NCBI GenBank assembly: GCA_905198475.1
Contig: CAJKCQ010000039.1
Location: 1 to 19,709 of the forward strand
DNA length: 19,709 bases
Reading direction: 5' to 3'
Source: an uncultured Sutterella sp.
GTDB lineage: Bacteria > Pseudomonadota > Gammaproteobacteria > Burkholderiales > Burkholderiaceae_F
The first letter of the stretch is position 1, and each line of letters starts with the position of its first letter. The notes under the pieces were generated by a model. It had not been told where the DNA came from, searched no databases, and saw only the letters and a list, made by a program, of their open reading frames with translations. Both the position numbers and the translations under genes were made by a program. This document shows positions 1-7,590 of the stretch, one piece after another.

Positions 1-58
1 GTCCCTGTGGCGAAGCGAAAGCCGATGCTGCCCGGAAAAGCCCTGGTCAGAATGGGTC

Positions 59-86
59 AAAACCCCGTCACTTCAGTGATCGGGTT
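59..86 (-). terminator. Possible intrinsic terminator after the AAA-ATPase gene
   Basis: Just downstream of the minus-strand stop codon, the minus strand carries two 12-nt arms, AACCCGATCACT and AGTGACGGGGTT, that pair as 5+5 bp around a 2-nt mismatch. Four T residues follow. The position right after the stop supports a terminator, but the internal mismatch and short T run make it only moderate. Confidence 0.45.
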
Positions 87-88
87 GC

Positions 89-1819
89 TTAGTCCTGCGC
101 CATCCGCACCAGACAGTGCTTGCCGCAGAAGGCAATGCCGAATCGGCGCATCACCTTGAGCCCGCCGCCGAATTCCTCTGCATAACTGCGTCGGTGAATC
201 TGCTCGAGCGCCGCCGCGCAGCTCTTCGCCAACTCTGCATCGTCCGACGACTTGGCCTTCTTGATCTCCAGAATGACGCCCGTCTTTTTCGGCACGTCGA
301 CAAGGGCGATGTCAAAATAGCCGTCTCCGGACTCTCGGTTGGAAACAAGATCCCGACCGTTTGCAACGGTGACGGCCGAGGCGAGCATGCCGAGGAGCAG
401 TCCGTGATAAAAGGCTTCCGGACCGGCGTCTCGAATGCTCGCGAAGCGCAGCAGGTATTGGCGCAGAATGCGTTGAGCTGCAAAGCCTTCTGCGTTTACA
501 AAGGCGTCGAAGAGCCGGGTGCAGGCCTCGACATAGCCGGCGTTGGCCCGCGTGAAGAAGGACGCGATGCGGTCCTTGAAGCACGCGAGGATCTCCTTGT
601 TTGGGATCCTCAGAACCGACCGGCCGTCGGGCAGCGTTCCGATCCTCGTCAGGTAGCCGGTGTTGTAGAGGAGGCTCAGGAGCTGTTCGGCCGAATGCAG
701 GTGCGCAAGATCCGCAAACGACATGGCGTCGTCTACCTGGGCCGCGATCTCCTCTCCTGCCATCAAGCGGCGCAGGTCGTCAAGGCGTTGTTCGTCGGCA
801 TATTCGACGAACTCAACAATGAGATCATTACTGCTCGTGTTGATCCAATAGTTCCCGGGAAACTTTTCACCTTTTGCTGCATCGTCGCAATAATTCATCA
901 CGTCCCAGGGGCAAAAGATGTGCGTCTCCCCGAAGCGGTAGCCGTCATAATTATCCCGAACGACGTCGAGTCGATGCTCAAGCCCGAAGTCGGAAAGAAC
1001 ACCGCGCGTCTCCGCCTCCGTGAAGCCGGCGGCGCCGCTCAGCCGAGTCTGGGTAATTCCGAAGCTCTTGAAATTGTTCATGCCGGTGAAGACGCTTTCC
1101 TTGACAAGTCTCAGGCATCCCGTCAGCACGGCTTTAGAGAGATGCGGCGAGTCTTTAATGCCTCGGCTGAAGAACCGCTTCAAGAGCAGTATGGATTCGT
1201 CATAATGCCCGTTGATGCGCGCCTTCTGCAGCGGCACGTCGTATTCGTCAATCAGCAGCACGACCTTCCGGCCGAAGTACGCATGGAGCGCCTCCTCGAG
1301 CGTGACGAGTCCGTCGGCGAAGACGTCTTCATCAGCGGCCGACGGCCGGATGCCGGCCGAAAGAAGCGCCTCAAGCTTCATCCGAACGCGCCCGCTCAGT
1401 GTGGGCGAGTCGAGAAGAAATTCGTACGGGACCGCGGCATCGCAGACGGCGCGGCCGAGATGCTTCACGCAATCCTCATAGGATGCTCCTTCGACGTCCT
1501 TGAGCGTGAGTCGGAGAACGGGCCAGCGTCCCATGTTGGCCCTGCAGAACTCGAGATCGGAGAGGACGTCGAGCCCGGCAAAGAGTCCTTGAGGCTTCGA
1601 AAGATCCTCGGGATGCTTCGGGTCGAGCGCGAGGAAGCTTTCGAGCATGGAGAGCAGAAGGGTCTTTCCGAACCGCCGCGGACGGGTGATCAGAAGAACA
1701 TTGGCGGCACCGAGTATTTCTGGGATGAAGCGGCTTTTGTCGACGAAGTACTGTCCGCGCGTCATCAGGTCTTCGAACGAAGACAGTCCAATTTCAATCG
1801 GTTTGACGATCTTTGTCAT
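89..1819 (-). CDS. AAA-ATPase-like / PD-(D/E)XK nuclease family protein (DUF1703 type)
   Basis: Predicted 576-residue protein of the AAA-ATPase-like (PF09820) plus PD-(D/E)XK (PF08011) architecture, which is abundant and often multicopy in gut bacteria. Its cellular role is not established. The N-terminal part (about 5-220) holds the family signature RPRRFGKT (46-53) as phosphate-binding loop and a Walker B-like VVLLIDEYD (186-193). The C-terminal part (about 440-570) has D503 in GDGYFDIA and E518/K520 in ILEIKKAK, the D...ExK core of the nuclease fold. The open frame extends 101 codons further upstream, but that part is unlike the family. The start at 1819 gives the typical MTKIVKPIEIGLSSFEDL-like N-terminus and has AGAGGGA a suitable distance upstream. 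Base composition is less GC-extreme than in the neighbouring genes, which would fit a mobile, recently acquired gene. No transposase or partner gene is visible. Confidence 0.85.
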   Translation of the reverse strand: MTKIVKPIEIGLSSFEDLMTRGQYFVDKSRFIPEILGAANVLLITRPRRFGKTLLLSMLESFLALDPKHPEDLSKPQGLFAGLDVLSDLEFCRANMGRWPVLRLTLKDVEGASYEDCVKHLGRAVCDAAVPYEFLLDSPTLSGRVRMKLEALLSAGIRPSAADEDVFADGLVTLEEALHAYFGRKVVLLIDEYDVPLQKARINGHYDESILLLKRFFSRGIKDSPHLSKAVLTGCLRLVKESVFTGMNNFKSFGITQTRLSGAAGFTEAETRGVLSDFGLEHRLDVVRDNYDGYRFGETHIFCPWDVMNYCDDAAKGEKFPGNYWINTSSNDLIVEFVEYADEQRLDDLRRLMAGEEIAAQVDDAMSFADLAHLHSAEQLLSLLYNTGYLTRIGTLPDGRSVLRIPNKEILACFKDRIASFFTRANAGYVEACTRLFDAFVNAEGFAAQRILRQYLLRFASIRDAGPEAFYHGLLLGMLASAVTVANGRDLVSNRESGDGYFDIALVDVPKKTGVILEIKKAKSSDDAELAKSCAAALEQIHRRSYAEEFGGGLKVMRRFGIAFCGKHCLVRMAQD

Positions 1820-1871
1820 CTTTGTATGTCCCTCTGCGAACACGCGTCCGCAGCAGCGAACACCCTCCCGT

Positions 1872-1877
1872 ATTTTA
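1872..1877 (-). promoter_or_regulatory. Candidate -10 element for the AAA-ATPase gene
   Basis: The minus strand reads TAAAAT (5 of 6 matches to TATAAT) about 53 nt upstream of the chosen start codon at 1819. This would place the transcript start near 1865. I see no good -35 hexamer at the right spacing, so this is tentative. Confidence 0.3.
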
Positions 1878-2056
1878 GAAGCGCGAGGAGCAGCGCGATT
1901 CCCCCCGCTCTGGGCCTGTGCCGGCGCAGGCTGAAGGCGCAACCAGCGAGCCTTTTTGCTCATGATGGAGCGGGCCGCGCCGAAAGACTGCATGCCGTCG
2001 GGTTTCGAAGCTCCATCTACCTGCAGTGCGAACTTCAAAGCGCCTGCGCGGAATTG

Positions 2057-2095
2057 GAAAAGCTCCGCCGGCGTTCCCGTCGACGGAGCTTTTTC
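2057..2095 (-). terminator. Intrinsic terminator of argA-argD
   Basis: The inverted repeat AAAAGCTCCG ... CGGAGCTTTT has a 10-bp perfect stem, about 16 nt of partly structured loop, and T runs on both strands (four on the minus strand, five on the plus strand). It lies about 75 nt beyond the argD stop codon, so it most likely ends the minus-strand argA-argD transcript. Its symmetry would also block plus-strand read-through. Confidence 0.8.
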
Positions 2096-2149
2096 AGGCG
2101 TTTGCTGCCTCCCCAACTTCACGGTGTGAAAGCTCTGCAGCGGCGACTG

Positions 2150-2170
2150 AAGCCGGAACGCATCCGGCTT
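2150..2170. repeat. Hairpin overlapping the argD stop codon (REP-like motif)
   Basis: A perfect 8-bp stem, AAGCCGGA and TCCGGCTT with a 5-nt loop, ends inside the argD stop codon. Its minus strand contains the 10-mer GCCGGATGCG, which occurs again in the palindrome at the 3' end of argE (8765-8787). This could be a small REP-like family at gene ends, but two copies are not enough to be sure. Confidence 0.4.
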
Positions 2171-3809
2171 ACGCCTTGGCCGGAGCCTTTTCAGCCGGAG
2201 CCTGCGAAGGCGCCTTGGCGGCGGCAGCCTTGGGCGCGGCGGCCGGCTTGACTACGGTCTTCTTTTCCGCAGCAGGCTGCGCAGGAGCCTTCTCAGCAGC
2301 CTTCGGAGCCGCCGGAGCGGCAGTCTTCGGAGCGGCCTTGACCGCGGGCTTCGCCGCAGCGGGAGCGGCCTTCGCCGGAGCCTGGACCGGCGCCTTCGCT
2401 TCGACCTTCTGGTCGACCTTCGGCGCTTCAGTCTTTGCGGCCGGAGCGGCGGCGGGAACAGCGGCCGGAGCCTTCACGGCGCGCTTCGCGGCCGGCCGAC
2501 GGGCGGCAGGCTTCTTCGGAGCGGCGGCGGGAGACTTCACTTCAGGCTTCGCCTCGCTCTTGACGAGCTTCACCGCGGCCTTGGCCTTCTCTTCGGCTTC
2601 AGCCTCGTGGGCGAAGAGCGCAAGCACGGCCTTCAGGAGCGCGACGCCTTCGCGGATCTCGGACTTCTTGATGATGAGCGGCGGGCAAAGACGGATCGTC
2701 GTGCCGCCGGCCGTGAGGATCACGAGGCCCGCCTCGAGCGCCTTCTTCTGGATCTCGGCGAGCTTGGGCTGGAGCGAGGCCTTGAGTTCGCAGCCGATCA
2801 GCAGCCCCATGCCGCGGACTTCATTGAAGACGTGAAGTTCATCGTTGAGCCCCTCGAGTTCGGCGCGCATGTAGGCGCCCTTTTCGCGGACCTTGGCGAG
2901 GAACTTCGGCGTCGCGATCTTGTCGAGAACGGCCGCGCCCACGGCGCAGGCGAGCGCATTGCCGCCGAAGGTGGAGCCGTGCGTGCCCGGGTGGAAGTGG
3001 GCCGCAACCTCGTTGGTGGTCAGCACGCACCCGATCGGCACGCCGCCGGCGAGGCCCTTGGCGGTCGTGACGATGTCGGGGCGCACGCCCACCTGCTCGA
3101 AGGCGAAGAAGGTGCCCGAACGGGCGCAGCCCGACTGCACCTCGTCCATCACGAGGAGCGCATGGTGCTTGTCGCAGAGCTCGCGCACGCGGCGGGCGAA
3201 CTTCGGATCAACGGGGAGCACCCCGCCCTCGCCCTGCACGGGCTCGAAGATCACGCAGCATGTCTTGTCGGAGATCTGCTTCTCGAAGGCGGCGATGTCG
3301 TTGAAGGGCAGGTGCGTGATCGCGCCGGGACGCGGGCCGAAACCCGTGGAGTACTTGTCCTGGCCGCCCACGCTCACCGTGAAGAAGGTGCGGCCGTGGA
3401 AGCTGTGCGTGAAGGAGATGATCTCGTTCTTCTCCTCGCCGCCCACCTCAAAGCCGGTGCGGCGCGCGAGCTTCAGGGCGCATTCGTTCGACTCCGCCCC
3501 GGAGTTGGTGAAGAACACGCGGTCGTAACCCGTGAGCGCGGTGATCTTCTTGGCGAGCCCGACGGTCGCGTCGTTCGCGAAGACGTTGCTCACGTGAATG
3601 AGGCGCGCGGCCTGGTGCTTGAGGGCCTTGCGCACGATCTTCGGGGCGTTGCCGAGGCAGTTGACGGCGATGCCGCCGCCGAAGTCGAGGTAGCTGCGGC
3701 CTTCGGAATCGTAGAGGCGGCACTTCTTGCCGCGCACGAGGAGAATGTCCGCGGGCTTGTAGCAGGGGATCATCACGTGGTCGTAGTCGGCGCGCGTAAC
3801 TTCAGTCAT
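2169..3809 (-). CDS. argD: Acetylornithine aminotransferase with Ala/Lys/Pro-rich C-terminal tail
   Basis: Class III PLP-dependent aminotransferase (about residues 10-400). It converts N-acetylglutamate semialdehyde plus glutamate to N-acetylornithine in the cytoplasm. Family features: NSGAESNE (102-109, cofactor phosphate binding), SFHGRT (136-141), EPVQGEGG (189-196), MDEVQSG (221-227) with the PLP-ring aspartate, and TTAKGLAGG with the Schiff-base lysine K251. Typical ArgD proteins are about 400 residues. This one continues to 546 with a low-complexity tail (about 401-546) in which, by hand count, 58 Ala, 27 Lys and 23 Pro make up three quarters of residues, resembling histone-H1-like proteins. 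The stop is followed by a good terminator, so the tail appears to be genuine coding sequence. AAGGAAGG precedes the start. The gene lies 84 nt after argA and is probably co-transcribed with it. Substrate could also include succinyl-diaminopimelate or succinylornithine, as in E. coli ArgD/AstC; the arg context favours ArgD. Confidence 0.93.
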   Translation of the reverse strand: MTEVTRADYDHVMIPCYKPADILLVRGKKCRLYDSEGRSYLDFGGGIAVNCLGNAPKIVRKALKHQAARLIHVSNVFANDATVGLAKKITALTGYDRVFFTNSGAESNECALKLARRTGFEVGGEEKNEIISFTHSFHGRTFFTVSVGGQDKYSTGFGPRPGAITHLPFNDIAAFEKQISDKTCCVIFEPVQGEGGVLPVDPKFARRVRELCDKHHALLVMDEVQSGCARSGTFFAFEQVGVRPDIVTTAKGLAGGVPIGCVLTTNEVAAHFHPGTHGSTFGGNALACAVGAAVLDKIATPKFLAKVREKGAYMRAELEGLNDELHVFNEVRGMGLLIGCELKASLQPKLAEIQKKALEAGLVILTAGGTTIRLCPPLIIKKSEIREGVALLKAVLALFAHEAEAEEKAKAAVKLVKSEAKPEVKSPAAAPKKPAARRPAAKRAVKAPAAVPAAAPAAKTEAPKVDQKVEAKAPVQAPAKAAPAAAKPAVKAAPKTAAPAAPKAAEKAPAQPAAEKKTVVKPAAAPKAAAAKAPSQAPAEKAPAKA

Positions 3810-3893
3810 TTTGAACCTTCCTTATTTCTTATCGTTGGTTTTGGCCGGACGCCGGCGGTCCGCCGCAGCGGGTCCGCCTCTAACGGACGCCCC

Positions 3894-4640
3894 TCATTCG
3901 CCGATGTTGTACTCGTACGCGAGTTCGTCGCAACGCGAGCGCTTGGCGCAGTTTTCGCAGTCCTTGAGGATCTTCTCGGGCAGGGCCTCGATCTTGGTGA
4001 GCTTGAAGCCGCAGCGCTCGAAGAACTTCGGATTGCGCGTGAGCACGAAGACCTTGTCGATGTCGAGGCGGCGCGCACGATTGAGGAGGTACTCCACGAT
4101 CGCGCGCCCCTGGCCCTGGCGCTGCACGAGCGGAGAGACGCCGAGCGAGCGGATCTCCGCGAGTCCTGAATCATAGACGAAAAGGCTCGCGCACCCGACC
4201 ATCCGGCCGTCGCGCACACAGACGGCGAAGCTGTCGATGTTGCGGATGATGTCGGCGCGCTTGCGCGGCAGATTTTCACCCTGCTTGGCCCAGTACTTCA
4301 CGAGCTCCTCGACGGCGTCCACGTCGGAGAGGCGCCCCTGGCGGATGAAGAAGGGACCGCGCTCGCGGTTGGCGAGGATCTGATTGAGGGCGCGCGAGAG
4401 GTAGGAGAGCTCCGTGTCCGTGATGTTCTTGTTGCGCAGGAGGTTCACGGCCTCGTCGTAGAGGTCTTCAAACGGCGTGCCGTGAAAGTTCTCCTTGGCG
4501 TCTTCGGGGAGCTCAACCCCGAGGGGCGCCAACTTCGCGGCCTTCTCGGGCGCGAGGAGGTGCGTCAGGACGGGGCCGGCGTCGGCGACGGGCGAAATCG
4601 AGATCGTCCGGGACTGGTTTTGGGGGACTTGTTCTTCCAT
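3894..4640 (-). CDS. argA: Short-type N-acetylglutamate synthase (GNAT acetyltransferase)
   Basis: Predicted 248-residue GNAT-fold acetyltransferase. It likely transfers acetyl from acetyl-CoA to glutamate, the first committed step to ornithine. The GNAT domain spans about 97-225, with an acetyl-CoA loop VQRQGQGRA (172-180), IRSLGVSP before it, and the ArgA-like strand VFVLTRNPKFFERCGF (197-212). The C-terminus has PEKILKDCENCAKRSRCDE (221-239) with Cys228, Cys231 and Cys237, a cluster I associate with stand-alone (S-ArgA-type) synthases lacking the kinase-like regulatory domain. The first ~95 residues form an extra, mostly helical-looking segment absent from minimal S-ArgA proteins; I cannot assign it. 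The start has AAGAAGA a few bases upstream, a weak ribosome site. It precedes argD by 84 nt, supporting an argA-argD operon. General GNAT function is near certain; substrate is inferred from the C-terminal motif and context. Confidence 0.85.
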   Translation of the reverse strand: MEEQVPQNQSRTISISPVADAGPVLTHLLAPEKAAKLAPLGVELPEDAKENFHGTPFEDLYDEAVNLLRNKNITDTELSYLSRALNQILANRERGPFFIRQGRLSDVDAVEELVKYWAKQGENLPRKRADIIRNIDSFAVCVRDGRMVGCASLFVYDSGLAEIRSLGVSPLVQRQGQGRAIVEYLLNRARRLDIDKVFVLTRNPKFFERCGFKLTKIEALPEKILKDCENCAKRSRCDELAYEYNIGE

Positions 4641-5364
4641 TTTCTTCTTTTTGGATGATCAAAGGGGCAAGGCAATCGGCCGAACCCTCGCTCCCGGCGA
4701 GGGAGCCTCGGGTCTGAAGGGCTCTTCTGCCGGCGCGGAGGCGTTCCGCCCGTCCTCATCCGCGGCCGTCGGCCGGGCCGCCCGGTCCATTGCGGCCGGT
4801 CGGCGCGGTTCGTCGGGGCCGCGCAGGGAAACAAATGCCCTCAGGAGCCGCCTTTCGGGAGGGCGCTTCTCCACTTCGCGCGGAGAAGCACGTCCAACTC
4901 GTCCGAAAGACACGCCGCCCGGGGGCGCACACATCACCTTCGCCTCCTTCTCGGGAAGACGAATCAAATCGGATTCTATGGACGCGGCGGGAGGCGCTTA
5001 CGGCTCCAAATGAGAGGTTCTGCCTAGCAAATCCCATCGAAGCCAAATGAAGGAAAATGAGCGCGGGACGCGTGCCGGAAAGGACGAGAAATGACCGGCC
5101 AATGTGCGCAATGGCTTCTTTGCGAATCGATCATCTCATTGTTTCCCATGGATTCTTCAGTGGTTCTCGTCGTGCAGGAAAATGTAGTCCGCTCAATCAT
5201 CCGCGCGCCGTTCAACGCTCTCCCGTCGTGTATCCCGGCGCTTGCGGACAATTGCGCCTCCAGTGTCCGGGATTTGTCGACCATTCGGCGGAATTCACTC
5301 GACTATTCGGGGAGAACCCGTGTGCGGCGGAAGTGCCCGATGAAAGTTCCTCCGTCCAGCCCCC
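4641..5364. other. Long gene-free region upstream of argA
   Basis: About 720 bp with no convincing gene. It probably holds the argA-argD promoter: the minus strand has TAGAAT (4978-4973), a -10-like hexamer without a clear -35, and a dyad GAATC-6 nt-GATTC (4961-4976) overlaps it. Two strong hairpins are visible: CCCTCGC/GCGAGGG (4685-4703) and GCTTCTCC/GGAGAAGC with a 9-nt loop (4865-4889). Both would lie in the argA leader transcript if the promoter guess is right. The part from about 4980 to 5360 is less GC-rich than its surroundings. Confidence 0.5.
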
Positions 5365-5408
5365 AAAAAAAACACTTCGGCCCGGATTTCTCACGGATCC
5401 GGGCCGAA
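5365..5408 (-). terminator. Intrinsic terminator of argC-argB
   Basis: On the minus strand a 12-bp perfect stem, TTCGGCCCGGAT and ATCCGGGCCGAA, with a 9-nt loop is followed by GTG and then eight T residues (5372-5365). It begins 46 nt beyond the argB stop and is the clearest terminator in the window. Confidence 0.93.
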
Positions 5409-5454
5409 ATGAGCGTCGCGCGCTGCGCGCCGCCCCCGCGGGCTTCCAAGCGCC

Positions 5455-6240
5455 TCAGGCGCGCATCACCGTGCCGGGGAATCCCCCGTTCGCGACCACA
5501 TCGGGCAGAGCCGCATCGAAGATCGAGGCGATCGAGACGGGCGCGCCCGTCGCGCGGGCGGCCGAGAACGCCGCGCGGACCTTGACCGCCATGCCGCCCG
5601 TGACGACTCCCGATTCAATAAGCGCCTCCACGCCCTCGGCGTCGAGCGTCGCGATGAGGCGCTTCTCGTGGTCGAGCACGCCCGGGACGTCGGAGAGGTA
5701 GACCAAGGGGGCGGCGAGGAGCTCGGCGACAGAGAGCGCCGCGTCGTCGGCGTTGATGTTCCAGAGCCGCCCCTCGACGTCCATGCCGATCGAGGAGACG
5801 ACCGGGGTCCAGCCCGCGTCGATGAGGCCGAGGAGCGCGCGGCGGCCCGCCTCGCTCCCGGCGCGGGTCTTTGCGACGCGCCCGAGGGCCGCATCCTGCG
5901 GCACGACCTCGGCCGCCCCGCCGTCCGTGACGAGAAGCCCAAGAGGCGTGAGTCCCGCACGCCGGACCGCTCCCCGCAGCGCAAGACTGCACGCGCCTGC
6001 GAGTCCGCCCGCGATGACGGGCATGTCTTCGGCCGGGCTCACGCGCAGCCCTTCAATGCGGCGTACGGGGAGATTGAGGCGCTCCATCAGGTGGTCCACC
6101 TCGACGCCGCCCCCGTGCACGAGGAGGAAGGTGCGGCGGGCGGCCTTAAGCGCCCGGAAGAGCCGGTCGAGTTCGGCTTCGGCGCCCAACGCCTTGCCGG
6201 AAAGCTTGAGGACGAGCGGGGCGGCGGTCTTCTCAGTCAT
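5455..6240 (-). CDS. argB: Acetylglutamate kinase (short, E. coli-like type)
   Basis: Predicted 261-residue amino-acid kinase family protein. It phosphorylates N-acetylglutamate with ATP in the cytoplasm, the second step to ornithine. Visible motifs are the ATP-binding N-terminus VLKLSGKAL (10-18), the substrate loop VHGGGVEVD (41-49), NINADDAAL (162-170), YLSDVPGVLD (181-190) and the C-terminal GGMAVKV (215-221). Length and sequence follow the ~258-residue enterobacterial ArgB. The ~300-residue arginine-inhibited form usual in Betaproteobacteria carries an extra N-terminal helix that is absent here, so direct arginine feedback on this enzyme is unlikely by analogy. AGGAGAAG precedes the start. 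It follows argC by 24 nt and ends before a strong terminator, so argC-argB form one unit. Confidence 0.95.
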   Translation of the reverse strand: MTEKTAAPLVLKLSGKALGAEAELDRLFRALKAARRTFLLVHGGGVEVDHLMERLNLPVRRIEGLRVSPAEDMPVIAGGLAGACSLALRGAVRRAGLTPLGLLVTDGGAAEVVPQDAALGRVAKTRAGSEAGRRALLGLIDAGWTPVVSSIGMDVEGRLWNINADDAALSVAELLAAPLVYLSDVPGVLDHEKRLIATLDAEGVEALIESGVVTGGMAVKVRAAFSAARATGAPVSIASIFDAALPDVVANGGFPGTVMRA

Positions 6241-6264
6241 GTTCTTCTCCTGGAGGGACGCGGA

Positions 6265-7329
6265 TCAGACGAGGGCCGTCGTCTCATTGAAGCCGAAGCG
6301 CAGGTTCATCACCTGCACGGCCTGGCCGGCCGCGCCTTTGAGAAGGTTGTCGATCGCGGAAACGACGACGACGTCCTTCCCATGCTGCGGGTCGTCGTCG
6401 GAGACGGCGAACCCGATGTCGCAGAAGCTCGTTCCCACGACGTCGCCGAGCTTCGGGAGGGTCTTCTTCACGCGCACGAGCGGGCGCCCCTCGTAGGCGT
6501 TCTCATAGGCCGCGCGCACGGCCGCGGCGTCCGCGCCGGGAGCGAGACGCGCGGTGACAGTCGCGAGGATGCCGCGCTTGAAGGGCCCGAGGTGCGGCGT
6601 GAAGACGACGCGCGCATCGAGGTGCTCCTCGATCTCCGGGCGGTGGCGGTGCGTGAAGACGCCGTAGGCGCAGAGACTCACCTCGCAGAAGGCGTTCGCG
6701 AGCTTCGCCTTCCTGCCCGCGCCCGAGACGCCCGAGACGGCGTCGATCACGGGCTTCACCGCAGGATCGAGGAGCCCCGCGTCAAGGAGCGGCCGGAGGG
6801 CGAGCTGGCTCGCCGTCGGATAGCACCCCGGGAGCGACACGAGCCGCGCCGCGGCGAGGAGCTCCGGATCCACGTATTCGCCCAGGGCGTAGACCGCGAC
6901 GTCGAGCAGTTCGGGATTCGCATGCTCGAACTTGTAGTACTTCGGGTAGGCCGCGGGGTCGGAGAGCCGGAAGGCGCCCGAGAGGTCGAAGACCACCGCG
7001 CCCGCGTCGAGGAAGACCGGGGCGAGCTTTGCGCTCACCTCGTGTTCGGTGCAGAAAAACACAAGGTCGAGCCCCTCGGCCGCTGCCGCCGGGTCGGAAA
7101 GCGGCGTGAGCGTGAGCTCGGTGCGGCCTTCGAGCCTCCCGTCGATCTCTGCGACCGGGCGCCCCGCGTCGGCGCTTCCCGCCGAGACGTAGAGGGCCGT
7201 GAGCTCGACGCCCGGGTGCCGCAGGAGGAGCCCCGTGAGTTCCGTCCCCGCGTAGCCGCTCGCGCCCACCACCGCCGCCTTCAGGCGCACCAGAGGCTGC
7301 GTCCCGCAGCACTGCGCTTCTTCCGTCAT
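6265..7329 (-). CDS. argC: N-acetyl-gamma-glutamyl-phosphate reductase
   Basis: Predicted 354-residue enzyme reducing N-acetylglutamyl phosphate to the semialdehyde with NADPH, the third step to ornithine. The Rossmann dinucleotide motif is AAVVGASGYAGTE (18-30). The catalytic cysteine is C169 in SLPGCYPTAS, and the THRHRPEIE segment (226-234) supplies the conserved catalytic histidine region. Length and domain order are normal for type 1 ArgC. The first ~14 residues, containing a Cys-Cys pair, are a short extension of low conservation, but the start is supported by AGAGGAG about 10 nt upstream. It is the first gene of argC-argB and faces argE across a 261-bp divergent region, the same arrangement as E. 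coli argE/argCBH. No argH is present here. Confidence 0.95.
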   Translation of the reverse strand: MTEEAQCCGTQPLVRLKAAVVGASGYAGTELTGLLLRHPGVELTALYVSAGSADAGRPVAEIDGRLEGRTELTLTPLSDPAAAAEGLDLVFFCTEHEVSAKLAPVFLDAGAVVFDLSGAFRLSDPAAYPKYYKFEHANPELLDVAVYALGEYVDPELLAAARLVSLPGCYPTASQLALRPLLDAGLLDPAVKPVIDAVSGVSGAGRKAKLANAFCEVSLCAYGVFTHRHRPEIEEHLDARVVFTPHLGPFKRGILATVTARLAPGADAAAVRAAYENAYEGRPLVRVKKTLPKLGDVVGTSFCDIGFAVSDDDPQHGKDVVVVSAIDNLLKGAAGQAVQVMNLRFGFNETTALV

Positions 7330-7590
7330 GCTTTTCTTCTCCTCTGATCTGTTCGAAGCCTATGGCGCCGGCGCGCCGTTCAACCGCTGCGCCGGTCCGA
7401 AGGATGTCCCCGGCTGAGCGCTTCTCCCGATTCGGTTTGACGAAGCGGGAGCTTCGGGCTCCCTTCGGGGAGCCGCCCGTTGCCGGCGGCGCGCCCGGTC
7501 GGATATGTTTGCCGGACAAAGAATGTAGCAGTGCGGGCGGGCGCTCCCCCGCGGAGCGCCCCTCCGGCCGCGCCTCCACCGACGAAAATC
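7330..7590. promoter_or_regulatory. Divergent argC/argE control region with two strong hairpins
   Basis: This 261-bp region must hold promoters for both directions. On the plus strand TTGCCG (7480-7485) and TATGTT (7504-7509), 18 nt apart, are a weak candidate for argE. Two perfect hairpins stand out: GGCTCCC-TTCG-GGGAGCC (7457-7474), a C(UUCG)G-type tetraloop, and GGGCGCTCC/GGAGCGCCC with a 5-nt loop (7539-7561), which would sit in the argE leader about 30 nt before its start codon. I looked for an ArgR operator of the TGAAT-4/5 nt-ATTCA kind and found none. Confidence 0.45.

Larger units (their letters stand above)
1820..2168. other. Intergenic region between argD and the AAA-ATPase gene
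   Basis: This 349-bp stretch holds a candidate -10 box for the AAA-ATPase gene, the argD terminator (2057-2095) and a hairpin overlapping the argD stop codon (2150-2170). Reading frames here are extensions or shadows of neighbours. I see no further gene. Confidence 0.6.

Noticed and set aside
116..2251. A 711-codon plus-strand frame over the AAA-ATPase gene
   Set aside because: It is antisense to a gene with clear Walker and PD-(D/E)XK motifs and shows no family features of its own.
5047..5094. A 15-codon plus-strand frame with charged residues, considered as a second leader peptide
   Set aside because: No co-directional gene follows (argB and argA are on the minus strand), and no terminator or enriched codon is present.
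5024..5284. An 86-codon minus-strand frame in the gene-free region upstream of argA
   Set aside because: No ribosome site, no recognisable features, and a sequence composition unlike the neighbouring proteins; likely chance.
5668..7347. A 559-codon plus-strand frame over argB and argC
   Set aside because: Shadow of two well-supported minus-strand genes; Arg/Glu/His-rich composition typical of an antisense frame.
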